A DNA stretch of 64,000 nt from Trissonchulus latispiculum (Eukaryota; Nematoda; Enoplea; Enoplida; Ironidae), in contig JASAND010008600.1 of the NCBI GenBank assembly GCA_030248195.1, positions 21,655-85,654 of the forward strand. The letters are read 5' to 3'. Position numbers and translations under genes: made by a program. The notes under the pieces are model-generated. The model was given only the letters and a program-made list of their open reading frames with translations, was not told the DNA's origin and did no database searches. Shown here in pieces: positions 25,572 to 37,200 of this stretch; position 1 is the first letter of the stretch; each line of letters begins with the position of its first letter.

Positions 25572-27015
25572 TGTAATAAAACGAGGTCTACTAGTCTTAG
25601 CTCTCTGAACGATAGAGCACTGGTTTCACTCCTTTCTGCCTCCCAAAACCACAATGTTACGCGTAGTAGCAATACCAGGGGTTTGACCTTCAGATTATGC
25701 AGTTTGAATCTTCGTTACACAAATACTTAAACGTTACAGCATCTATCTAGAGACCTATTCAGAATTAGCCGTGAAGGCTTTACAAGGTTTTAATGAATCT
25801 AGCTATTATTTCAAACGGTAGCAGTTATCAAATATCAAAATACGTATTAAAGTTGATTACACACTCTTATTCCGCCGTCGAGATACAGTACAATGATTAA
25901 ACACAGAATTAATTAAAGCAGAACACATAGGGTGCATTATTCCTTTAGTAGACTTCAAGATACAAACCGTACATTAAAGAACAAACTAAAAACGAAACTG
26001 TCTTCCTATTTTTGGGAGCCTTCTTTAAACAATCTCAAACAAGCTTTTTGATTACTTCCATCTCTCGTAAACTTACAAGATTACCTTCCAAACTGAGGAT
26101 AGTGGATTTGTCCGACTGGAGGTGAGCTGGAACAGGCAACTGGGGTATGGATCAGGTGATTGGATAAACACAGCACATGCAGATAGTATAAACGGTAGAG
26201 AACCGGGTTGGCAGTGCACAAGGTTAGACAAGATAATAAAATCCACTCCAGGCAGCTCTTACTGAGCCTAGGTCTTCGCGACCAAAAATCCAAGAATAAG
26301 ATCCGAGCCTCCGGCGTAACAGCCGTCCACAATATAATACTGACAACAAAAGCGTAAAATTGCACAACCGATCACCGCAACTGCCAACCCCAGGACTGAA
26401 GTTCAGGTCTCTCACGAACTGAACTTCAGCCACAACCTCGTTTGAGGGCGCTTTACTTTTTACAAGTATCCAATCACCGTGATCCTACCGTATGCCTGTT
26501 TTCGTAGGCTCTCTTTGTTTTCGTCCGAGAGCCGACCCAGCTTGACGTCGAAAAAGCTTACGTAACTTTGGGGTCAAACTTTGATTACTTTAGGGCTTTT
26601 CTCTAGGCTTCTTTTAGACGATTCTCTTTTCAATTTCCCTTTTCAGAAAGTACTCAGGTGGAAACTCCGATTACGCATGAAATTACTCAAGCAATTCAAA
26701 TACGTCACACAAAAGAGAAATGAATCTCACAAATACGCACAGAACCAACAACTCGAAATACAGCTCCACAATTCAAATTTTAGGTAGCTAAGTCCAATCC
26801 AAGAAGAAAATCCAAAACATTCAGCTAGCTAAACCTCACATCCTCAATTAACCTTATCACAATCAGTCAGTTATTAACAATTATTAAACAATCACTAAAT
26901 AATATGCATAATCTGCGCTGAAACTTTAAAATTCCCTTTTCTATAACTCGTGTATAACTCGTGAAACCCCTAAAAAATTGTTCCATGCCAGTAAGCAAAT
27001 TTTGCTGCCTCCACA
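25572..27015 (-). repeat. 3' LTR of the gag-only retrotransposon
   Basis: 1444 bp. On the plus strand it begins TGTAATAAAACGAGG and ends CTGCCTCCACA. The stretch just inside it reads, in element orientation, GTGGAGTGGAG, a plausible polypurine tract adjacent to the LTR. Confidence 0.9.
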
Positions 27016-29535
27016 CTCCACTCCACAAAAAATGGGGGAAAGTTCGCCTAGGGGGGTGAAATTTTTCAGAGCAAAAACAGTGCATTCAGAATACAAACAG
27101 ATATCCGACATCGACAAGTCAACAGTAAAAACAGTGTACAGCAGAGCTCAAACCTAGACAATCACAGCTAAAATCAGTACAAACATAATAGTTAAAGTCA
27201 CAATTCAAATTTTTTGTCGGTGGCAAATGGCAATGGCGAATAAAGTCAATACAGGATCGGTTAGAGTTCAGTCGCCGTTGTAGTGGCAGTAGCGGAGGTA
27301 TCAGCGGCCGGTTATAGTTCATACATCGGCCAGTAAGGGGTGGGCGCAGACGTGCAGCCCTGGGGACTAGAGATTCCAGTTGGGCAAGCTGGTGCGGGCA
27401 TTGCACGCAGCTGGCAGTAGAGGCTGGGGGGTCCAGATGGGCAGTTACCAGGGCAGAGAGTGCGCCACTGGTCAGGGAAGTCAGCGGACGCCGACGTGGG
27501 GAACGGAGATGAGCCGGACTCTGGGATTAGGCAGAGCCGGGGTGGTGATGATGTTGTTGATAATGATGAAGAAGATGGTGCTGGTGGGTGAATGGAGACA
27601 GTCAGACGGTACAGCAGGAAAATGGGGCATCAGCCGGAAATCGAACGCAGAAACTGAGGAATCGAACCACGGACCAACCGATCAAAAACAGCCATGCCAA
27701 ACCGTCCAGAAAAAAACCACTGATAGAAAAACAGCCTATAATTAGAACATTGTCCGGAATAAGTAAACAGTATAAACAAACAAAACAAGAGTTCACCGGT
27801 TACGAGTTATCCTCTCGTCACCGCTTAAGGAAATCAAAGGTATTAATCAAAGGTAAGAAGCAGTAACTCAGACTTTTCAGCAAACAGAAAGATAGCAAAA
27901 TATGTGTAGAATTTCTAGACAGTGCATTATAATCATGACAATCAAATAATGTGAATTCTACCACCACTATGTTAAGTTCTGTGTTAAAGTGAAACCCAGA
28001 AGTCTTTCAAATCAAGCAACTAAGTTATGATCAACTAAGATGGAAATATCAGCAACTAAAAATTCGGCAGAATCTAACCAGTTGGGTGCCACACAAAAGT
28101 ACACACAGACTGAAAACAAAAAGTTAAAGAACAACTCAGATATCGGTCATTAGGTAGCTCTTGAATTGTGTTGCAGACCACCAGATCCAGCTACGATTCC
28201 AGTGATATCTCTTGACTTGTGCTGCAAACCACGGGAGTACGAGACTCCAAAAAGAAGCTAAAACTGATACAGACATGGGCACGGATGAACAGTAACTGCT
28301 ACTCACATTTTTTATTCTTGCTACGATATTGTTTATCTTTTTAGATTCATTTATGAAAGAATATCCTGTTCAGTCATCTCGGGCGCGTTTCATTCCACCA
28401 AATACTACAAAACAGTGCTATTTCAGTAACGACAGTGCCAATCAGAACAACAAAGTGTGCAAAACCACAGAAAACGGTCAGAACGGTGTATCAGTTTTTC
28501 AGCAATCAACGTACAAAATTCTGGTGTGGTGTATTTCAATTTTCAAATCTTACTCGGCATAGTATGACAGTTGCTATGAGGGGAACAGGGAATCATTGGT
28601 CCGGTTGCGACTAACCATATATTCAAGGGGCATGGGGGTCCTAGGAAAACTGTCATGCTACGTCCTCTGTATGCAGTACTCAAACCGCGCCAAACAGAAA
28701 AAAGGAATAGAAATTCAAAAAAATAGTGGCTGAATACTACTTTTCTCTAATTAGTATTGATTTCTGTTCTGCAATCAAGGACCTCGGGACAAAATCCGAC
28801 GTTCAACTGTTTAGTCATGAGCCAATACTGCGGCAAGGGTATCCTTAAAGACGACCGGACTCTCGAAAGACGAGGCAACAACCCACTTAGTTTCTTTATT
28901 TACGCAATCAACCACTCCATCACGACTACTGTGCAGCTTTAGGAGCCATTTACAGAATCAGCAAACACACATCAACCAACTAGGACATGCTGCAAACAAT
29001 TTTCCTTCACTATATGTTAAAACAGACGAAACTGCAACTTTTGAGCGACGGGTCGAAACACCCCTTTTAGGCACACGCACCACCAGAGATCACACCACCA
29101 CACCAGAAATTGAACAACAACTAGAACTACCTGACTTCCACACAAGCTTACCAATTTGGTAACTAAACGGAAACACTATTTTATATGCGACGCGATTTTA
29201 CTATTATTATTTCCCACTTTTACCTAAAATAACGGGACAAATCATACAATCAACTTAACTAACAAGCATAAAAATAAAGATCTTGCATTGTTTTTTTGTG
29301 TTTTTCTGTTGCTATACCATTTTTATGCAGGAATTTTTATCGTTTTATACTCAGGCAATGCTTACTAATGTATGTACAGAAGAGCATAATTTAAATACAA
29401 GTATATTAAAAATTTTAATTCCTTCGTAATTACTATTTTTGTACATGAATGTTCATTACTATACTAAATGTAACCCTATATAGTACAAAGCTTACAATTA
29501 TTTCTATCACAGATTAGTGTGCTTATCTAGATCTA
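27016..29535. other. Non-coding internal region of the retrotransposon
   Basis: About 2.5 kb between the gag stop and the 3' LTR, where pol would normally lie. All frames are short and I see no reverse transcriptase (YxDD), integrase or RNase H motif in either strand. Confidence 0.6.
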
Positions 29536-29539
29536 GGTA

Positions 29540-31625
29540 CTACACATTAGGTGCGAGTTCAGCAGATCTGATAAAACGTCGCGATCCAGGAAACGGTTTG
29601 TTTGATTTGAGATTCGGACACGAAAATAGTGGACTTTGTGATAAAAGCCGTTCCAGGTCTGGTCGAGTTTTAGATAGTTCAGGCTGACTAGGCTCTATTT
29701 TATCATCCAAGAAAGGAGATGAGCTGCAATTAGATTCAATCTGTGCATTGTTTGCAGACAAAATTAACCCCATTATTATCCAAGCCAGTGGAGTTCTGAA
29801 TTTTCGCAAAGATGTTAGAGCGGCAAAAATACATGCAAAAGGAAGAAACATCAGAGAAAAAACTGCCAACCCACTTTTGGTATCGTTTTTGTTCAAATTT
29901 TCAATCATTTCATCAAAATAAATTTCGCACTGGATTCCCACAGTATTAGACTTAACAGGAATCTCACATTCCTGAAGCTCATCACAGTCTAGATCACTTA
30001 GGTGCTCGGAACTGGCAATCGGGACAAACAGTTCTTCATTATCGGTGGACGTAACCGTGCTGTGGGCCAAGGTATTTTTCTGTGGAAAAAATGGCTCAAA
30101 CCTCTGATCCATTTGGCAGGTACTGATCATAGGCTGTCTGCACATCAATACTTTATGCGAGAAGTGTGGGGAGGCTTGGCTTCGCTTGATATTCCGCGTG
30201 CAGTTGGGTGACACTGTTCTCACAGACCTAGCAGAGTGACCGCTGGCAAAATCAGAATTGTTCCGCCAGCGTGAAGACCTACGACTGGGACTATACTGTC
30301 CACTTCGATCACTACCTGAATATGCAGAGGGACCCGAACCGTTTCGATGCCGTTGGTTATCATAGTACCTGTCTGAATTCTGCACACGTGACCTAGACAC
30401 AGCAAACTTAGGCCCGTATTTACGCTTCATTTCAGGGGGTAAGTCGGATCTACGTTCCCTGCGGTCCGAACCCCCGTCATGGTCGTACCCTTCATTAGGT
30501 CTGCCTCTATCACCCCTGTTTTCCCTACGCCACGAATTATAATTCCTTCCATCTCGGTTATCTTCATAGTGAGGCCGATTATTATAGGAATTGCTCCAGT
30601 TGCGATCGCAATTATCACGGTTCTGCCATCCAGAATTTCCTTGAGAAGTTCTGTTCCTATCTGAATTTCGAGCAGAATTTCGATTCGTTTGGGAATTTTC
30701 AACTCGAAAGGCACCACCACCTGGCTGTCGACACTCACGTCGCACATGTCCAGGTTTATTACAATTAAAACAGATGATACCAGGAGGTAGGTTGTGGACA
30801 TGATCTGCTCGACCGGATCTCGTCAATTTTCGAGACGTGTCCACTTCAAGCTTTTCAAATCGATATTTCAAATCGCGAACTGTTTTTTCGGCTTCCGCTA
30901 AAGCAGGAAAAACGTCATGATTTCCCATATAATTTAGTTCTAAAAAGGACGGATATCCCTCCCCAGGGTATTCGCTTTCGGCCTGTTGGGCTCTTTCAAC
31001 TGCTTTGGCCAGGGTGGCACAACCTGGTGGCACTCTGTCTTTTAATTCAATTCGCAACCCAAACAAAAACAATCGTAATTTCAACACCTCCAGCTGTTTA
31101 TCTGTAAATTCATCTTCCTCTTTAAAGCTAAGCCTAGCATACCTATTGAGCCGCATTAGATAGTCAGAAACTGTTTCACCCTTTTCTTGTTTTATGCGAA
31201 ACAGGAGAGATGAAGCATGTAATGATATATGAGGGGGGGACCATGATTTTCGTGGCCTCAGCAATCATTTCCTCCCATGTCCCACGGCTATCCTTAGGTA
31301 CAGATCTAAACAATTCCAAGGCCCGGCCTTGAAGCGAACTAGAAAATGTGTAGACTTTCTGCCAACTGTCAAAATTCATAACTTTGCAAAATCGCTCATA
31401 TTTTTCAACGTGTTCTTCAAAAGATTCTGAGGGAAGGCCATGGTGGATTGGAATCGAGCTGTACGCCGTAGCGACTCCCTGTGCTCGGACCACTGCGTTG
31501 AATTCAGTTAAAGTTTTCGTCAATTCCATCAAAGCAATAGTTTCAGGGTTCAAACTGGGGGTAGGCGAACCTGTCGGTGGAGTGGTAGGCGGTGACCCCG
31601 CCCCGTCTTCAGTAGTGCCAGGCAT
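29540..31625 (-). CDS. gag: Retrotransposon Gag, broken by one frameshift
   Basis: Two overlapping minus-strand frames. The first starts at 31625 (MPGTTEDGAGS) and carries the first half of a gypsy-type capsid (FEEHVEKYERFCKVMNF, LQGRALELF). It loses frame at a seven-C run (31233-31239) and stops at 31176. The second frame carries the second half (QEKGETVSDYLMRLNRYARL), then a CX2CX4HX4C zinc knuckle (CFNCNKPGHVRREC) and a long Arg/Asn/Ser/Asp/Gly-rich basic tract, and stops at 29540. Near its end are two hydrophobic segments (LAVFSLMFLPFACIFAAL and LAWIIMGLILSA), unusual for Gag. Gag would coat element RNA and form the particle. The homopolymer makes a one-base slip, a sequencing error or translational frameshifting all possible. 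Confidence 0.8.
31233..31239 (-). other. Frameshift site in gag (C7 on the coding strand)
   Basis: Seven consecutive C residues on the coding strand separate the two gag frames. Both frames read Pro-Pro here and the match to the Gag family passes from one frame to the other at this point. Confidence 0.65.
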
Positions 31626-31842
31626 GTTATCAGCTTATCTTAGCTATTCAGAAAGTTATTTCGTACGTAGAATAGTAATATGAAATTAGTACAAAGATAC
31701 TGCAATAAGACACTGAAGACAATGAGCATATATCGGGGTGAGTTCTTTTAGGATAGACAGGAGCCTCGAATTTTAGCGGAAATAAACAGACAATTTTTTG
31801 CTGTTAAAACTTCCAAAATTCAGAAAGTTAACTCCAATTTTT

Positions 31843-31865
31843 ATCCTCCGAAGGAGGGCTCCACA
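31843..31865 (-). promoter_or_regulatory. Candidate primer-binding site next to the 5' LTR
   Basis: Immediately downstream of the 5' LTR, in element orientation, the sequence reads TGTGGAGCCCTCCTTCGGAG. The TGG near the LTR edge fits a tRNA 3'-CCA primer site. I cannot name the tRNA. Confidence 0.4.
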
Positions 31866-33931
31866 TGTAATAAAACGAGGTCTACTAGTCTAAGCTCTCT
31901 GAACGATAGAGCACTGGTTTCACTCCTTTCTGCCTCCCAAAACCACAATGTTACGCGTAGTAGCAATACCAGGGGTTTGACCTTCAGATTATGCAGTTTG
32001 AATCTTCGTTACACAAATACTTAAACGTTACAGCATCTATCTAGAGACCTATTCAGAATTAGCCGTGAAGGCTTTACAAGGTTTTAATGAATCTAGCTAT
32101 TATTTCAAACGGTAGCAGTTATCAAATATCAAAATACGTATTAAAGTTGATTACACACTCTTATTCCGCCGTCGAGATACAGTACAATGATTAAACACAG
32201 AATTAATTAAAGCAGAACACATAGGGTGCATTATTCCTTTAGTAGACTTCAAGATACAAACCGTACATTAAAGAACAAACTAAAAACGAAACTGTCTTCC
32301 TATTTTTGGGAGCCTTCTTTAAACAATCTCAAACAAGCTTTTTGATTACTTCCATCTCTCGTAAACTTACAAGATTACCTTCCAAACTGAGGATAGTGGA
32401 TTTGTCCGACTGGAGGTGAGCTGGAACAGGCAACTGGGGTATGGATCAGGTGATTGGATAAACACAGCACATGCAGATAGTATAAACGGTAGAGAACCGG
32501 GTTGGCAGTGCACAAGGTTAGACAAGATAATAAAATCCACTCCAGGCAGCTCTTACTGAGCCTAGGTCTTCGCGACCAAAAATCCAAGAATAAGATCCGA
32601 GCCTCCGGCGTAACAGCCGTCCACAATATAATACTGACAACAAAAGCGTAAAATTGCACAACCGATCACCGCAACTGCCAACCCCAGGACTGAAGTTCAG
32701 GTCTCTCACGAACTGAACTTCAGCCACAACCTCGTTTGAGGGCGCTTTACTTTTTACAAGTATCCAATCACCGTGATCCTACCGTATGCCTGTTTTCGTA
32801 GGCTCTCTTTGTTTTCGTCCGAGAGCCGACCCAGCTTGACGTCGAAAAAGCTTACGTAACTTTGGGGTCAAACTTTGATTACTTTAGGGCTTTTCTCTAG
32901 GCTCCTTTTAGACGATTCTCTTTTCAATTTCCCTTTTCAGAAAGTACTCAGGTGGAAACTCCGATAACGCATGAAATTACTCAAGCAATTCAAATACGTC
33001 ACACAAAAGAGAAATGAATCTCACAAATACGCACAGAACTAACAACTCGAAATACAGCTCCACAATTCAAATTTTAGGTAGCTAAGTCCAATCCAAGAAG
33101 AAAATCCAAAACATTCAGCTAGCTAAACCTCACATCCTCAATTAACCTTATCACAATCAGTCAGTTATTAACAATTATTAAACAATCACTAAATAATATG
33201 CATAATCTGCGCTGAAACTTTAAAATTCCCTTTTCTATAACTCGTGTATAACTCGTGAAACCCCTAAAAAATTGTTCCATGCCAGTAAGCAAGGGTCTCT
33301 TGCGCAATTCCCCCCCAGCCATAACTTTTGATTTTTTTGACCAATAACTTTGAAATTTGGTGTGGGTGCACACTGGAGGCTGCTGAATTCAAAAATTCAA
33401 AAATTTTAAATTTTTAAAAAAATTTAAAAAATTTTAAATTTTAGTTTGGTAAGGGGGGACCAAGGGGAACCAAAAAATTTTTTTAAAAAACTTTTGCTGA
33501 AAATTTGCATACAGGGGTTTTCTGGGGCGCTGAGCACGAATCTGAAGTCCGTTTTTCGTTCTAGCTTTTCGTTAGCTCAGTATAAGCTTACATGATAAGC
33601 TTACGACTTTAGCTTATACTGAGCTAACTAAAAGCCGAATCGAAAAACGGACTTCAGATTCATGCTCAGCACCCCAGAAAACCCCTGTATGCAAGTTTTC
33701 GGCAAAATTTTTTCAAAAAAGTTTTGGTTCCCCTTACTCCCCCCCTTACCAAACTAAAATTTAAAATTTTTTTAAAATTTTTTAAAATTTTAAAATTTTT
33801 GAATTTTTAAATTCGTCAGCCTCTAGTATGCACCCATACAAAATTTCAAAGTTATTGGTCAAAAACTCAAAACTTAGGGCTGGGGGGGGAATTGCGCAAG
33901 AGACCCGTAAGCAAATTTTGCTGCCTCCACA
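31866..33931 (-). repeat. 5' LTR of the gag-only retrotransposon, carrying an insertion
   Basis: Identical in layout to the LTR at 25572-27015. Removing the 614-bp insert plus one 8-bp target copy leaves 1444 bp, exactly the length of the other LTR. Confidence 0.9.
33293..33906. mobile_element. Foldback hAT-like element inserted in the LTR, 8-bp TSD
   Basis: 614 bp with ends GGGTCTCTTGCGCAATTCCC and the inverse, flanked by GTAAGCAA on both sides (33285-33292 and 33907-33914). The uninterrupted LTR has a single GTAAGCAA at the same place, which gives a direct empty site. Almost the whole element is one long inverted repeat centred near 33600 (TAAGCTTACATGATAAGCTTA), so it can fold into a long hairpin. 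It has no coding capacity. The 8-bp duplication suggests hAT-type mobilisation. It moved after the LTR element inserted. Confidence 0.85.
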
Positions 33932-34175
33932 TCTACGCGGATTAAACGGATTAAAAGTTGGCGGATTAAAATTTTTAATCGCTGTTTCTTTAATGGCGGA
34001 TTAAATGGATTAAAATCAAGTCGCTTAATCCGTGAATTAAAAATGGTCGGATTAAACGAGTTAATTTTAATCCGTTTAATCCGTTTAATCCTGCATTAAA
34101 GAAATATAAATTAAAAATTTAATCCTGCTGATTTTTAATCCGTTTAATCCGACCATTTTAATCTTTAAAGAAATA
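33932..34175. repeat. GGATTAA/TTAATCC cluster
   Basis: About a dozen GGATTAAA and TTTAATCC words in both orientations fill 240 bp beginning exactly at the LTR edge. The inverted arrangement resembles subterminal repeats of a small DNA transposon, but I could not define terminal repeats or a target duplication. Confidence 0.55.
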
Positions 34176-34275
34176 GGCCCTTAGTTCCAGTGATTAATCT
34201 GTAGTAATGGTGTGCCTTTTAACGTGAAGAGTATATTGCGCTAACAGGATAGTGCTTCCTGCGCCCCGCCGTGAA

Positions 34276-37200
34276 TCACAGCTTCCAATTCTTGCATCGA
34301 ATTAACAAAAAATATAATTTTTCCAAAACCTCTGGTATACCTTGTGGAATTTGTACAACAGGGGATTTGGGGATTTCTCTCGGTGGTTCCTGTACCACAG
34401 GGAGGGCCATTCGGGGAACCGGTTTCGGCCTCTTTGGTCTTTCCTGAGGTTTGGGTTCTGTTTCTTTGACGGCGGGCTTTTCTGGTTTGAGTCGACAGGA
34501 TCCCGGACCGGCTGTCACGCCTTTCAGTAGGCTGATCAAGGGACCGATTTCTCCATTCACGAACACTCTGTCCTTTTGACCTGAAAAATATCGAAATACC
34601 ATAAACTCAGAACATATTCTGAGTTCATGTAACTGTTGAGAACACGTGATAAAGATTAGTGACATGGTGTTAATGGTAATTCATGATACAACGAACCACA
34701 GCAGATCATTCAATGCTGTGCCTTGGAAAGGCTATAGCTTAACAAATAATGCAACAGTTTATGACAAAGAAAAAAGTTGGATACGTGACAGACTCCAATT
34801 TGCATGGCAATCTACTTTTCGTTAATTTCGGAGTTCCGTCTCACCCGTATACAGTTGTAGCTCATCCAAGCCAGGATCCGCCGATTCGGTGACAGCGAAA
34901 ACCATGGCGTCGAATTCTTCTCGAATTCGCTTGGCCGTTTCATCCAGCACTGTCCATTCGTTCTGAGAGTGACCATCCGTAATGATTAGGACTACCTAGA
35001 TACATTGAATGCAAAAGCGTAGACGATTCATGCCTTTTTAGGTTTAAGAGGCCCCTCTTGGCTCAGTCAGCAGAACTTCTGTCCGTTAAACGAAAAGCGG
35101 CAGGTTCAAATCCCACCCTAAAGTTTTTGCTGCATGATTTTCGTCACAGTTTGTTTGCATGAACATTCGCATGTTTAGTGAGACAATTAGGGGCAACAAC
35201 GAAACCCAAATTCTTTAGTCATTAAAATTAGTTTCTATAACGTTCCTAGAAGGTAAGCTATAGATAATTTTAACTTTTATTTAATTTCTAAATTGAGAGT
35301 TATTATCCTTTACCTTTGGCACTTTAGGACGACCCTGCTTCAAGTATTCAATGCCAACATTGAAAGCGTCAAGAACTTTGGTATTGCCGCCCTGATACTC
35401 CAATGCCTCGATCGCCGACAAAACTTCCGCCTTGGATTTACCATCCTTGAAACCGAAAATTCCTAAAATATACAACAGTCTAGTGCTGAACAATATTGGT
35501 TTTGGCAATGAATGAATTAAAGAAAATTGTCCAGGGCAGGGATCGAACAACCGATTCTTTGCGCTGCAGCCAAAAGCATAGGTGTAACGGAGATTTGGGG
35601 TGGGGGCCTCCTCCCCCGCATTTTTGGGGGCCCCTTTTAGAGCCCCTCCAAACCCTCCCATGACCCCCCAAACCTCCTCAAAAAAATTTCAATTGTTATG
35701 CCAAAATTCGCATTTTCAGCCGTTGCTAATATCGAAAAACATGAGATCATTAAATAATTTTAACACTAGACAGTGTATTTAAACTCGAAAACTTGATTGC
35801 CAACATGTTTCTGAGCCCAAAATATGATGTGCAGTGAAATAATTGCAAAAGAAATCTTAAATTAGAAAATGAGTTCAGTTGACAGTTTCCATCCACTGCT
35901 TATGCTTGCAGTAAATAGTATCTAGCGTTAATTCAGTAGCTCAGATACTTCAGAAATATTGAGTTTATAAGTCCATAAAACCGTTATAAATGTGTATTTC
36001 TCGCGATAATAAACACGTTAAGCCAGAAATTGGTACTTTTTTGAAAAACTTTTGCAGAATATACCCAAAAATGCTCAATTTTGCCCCGGCGCGACTGCCA
36101 CCCCCCCCCCCCCCAGTTAGTTGGGGAGGGGGCGGGGGTCCCCAAAAATTTTGAGGGGTTTGGACAAATGGCTGGAGGGTGGTCATCCCCCCAACCCCCC
36201 CCTCCCCAAACACCTATACACCTATAGCCAAAAGCCCTAACCACTCTGTTATTCCCTCCGTTTAGTTTGTTGCACTAAGTTCCAGCTTTCAGGATTGTAT
36301 GACACACAGTATAGTATAGTATAGTACAGTATGGTATAGTACAGTTCAGTATAGTATAGTATGCATAGTACACCTTGAGCCTCGCCCGAGTAGGCGACCA
36401 ATGCCGCATGAGTGCCCTCTGATTGGCCGGTGATCGGCAGCGCGTCCGCCAATCGACGGGCCAACTGGATCTCCTCAGGATAGACCTCCTCCACACTTCC
36501 TGATCGATCGATAATGATCAATACGTCCACATTCTTTGAGGGACACGTTTCTGTAAACACAAATCAATACTTTCTCTTATTGTGTGAAATCAAAATCTTA
36601 GGTAGGGAAAGTTGCCCAAATATGGCCAAGTGCCGAATACGGACAACGTTGACTTTGGATAGTTGTGTAGGTTGCTTATCAAGGTGGATTGAAATAAAAC
36701 TTTCGCAGTAGCGAGATATACATTGGAATGGCCAACTTTCGCAAAAACTGTCCAGTATTAAATTAAACAAGAATTGTTTTCTAATTTTTGTCAACTTTGA
36801 TTTTCGAACCAGTTACTTTATGCGGTCGGAAAGTTACTTTTTCAAGACAAGGACTCTCAATTGTAGTTGAGGTTTAACTAACAATTTTTAAATCATTTTA
36901 TAGAGAATTGTTTGTAGATTATTCCTGCAAAATGTCAAAACTTAAAGTTGACGCACTAAAATTTTTTTGCTGGAGAACTAATTTAGGTGCCATTTTCAAC
37001 GATGTGCCCTAATATGGCCAGCCGAATTTTGTGAGAGCCCAAATATGGTCAATGTAAAATCTAACCTAGGTATTTTACATGTAAAAACGCGTTTTTCAGT
37101 TGTAAGATCTGGCTGATTTTTGCTTGCAAGTTTTAATGGAAGAGTTTTGGCCAATTGATGAACCTTTGATGTAATTATTCATAAAAATTTACTTAAAAAC

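Larger units (their letters stand above)
25572..33931 (-). mobile_element. Non-autonomous LTR retrotransposon, gag only
   Basis: Two direct repeats of 1444 bp (25572-27015 and 31866-33931, the latter interrupted by 622 bp) bound an internal region of about 4.85 kb. In element orientation (minus strand) each LTR starts TGTGGAGGCAGC and ends TTTTATTACA, giving TG...CA ends. By eye the LTRs differ at only about four positions, so insertion is recent. The internal region holds a gag gene at its 5' side and about 2.5 kb without coding potential. I find no protease, reverse transcriptase, RNase H or integrase, so movement must have used enzymes from another element. The 5-bp flanks (ATATG and TCTAC) do not match. 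Confidence 0.85.

Noticed and set aside
25572..33931. CRISPR or prophage interpretation of the long direct repeats
   Set aside because: The repeats are 1.4-kb LTRs with TG...CA ends flanking gag in a eukaryotic context.
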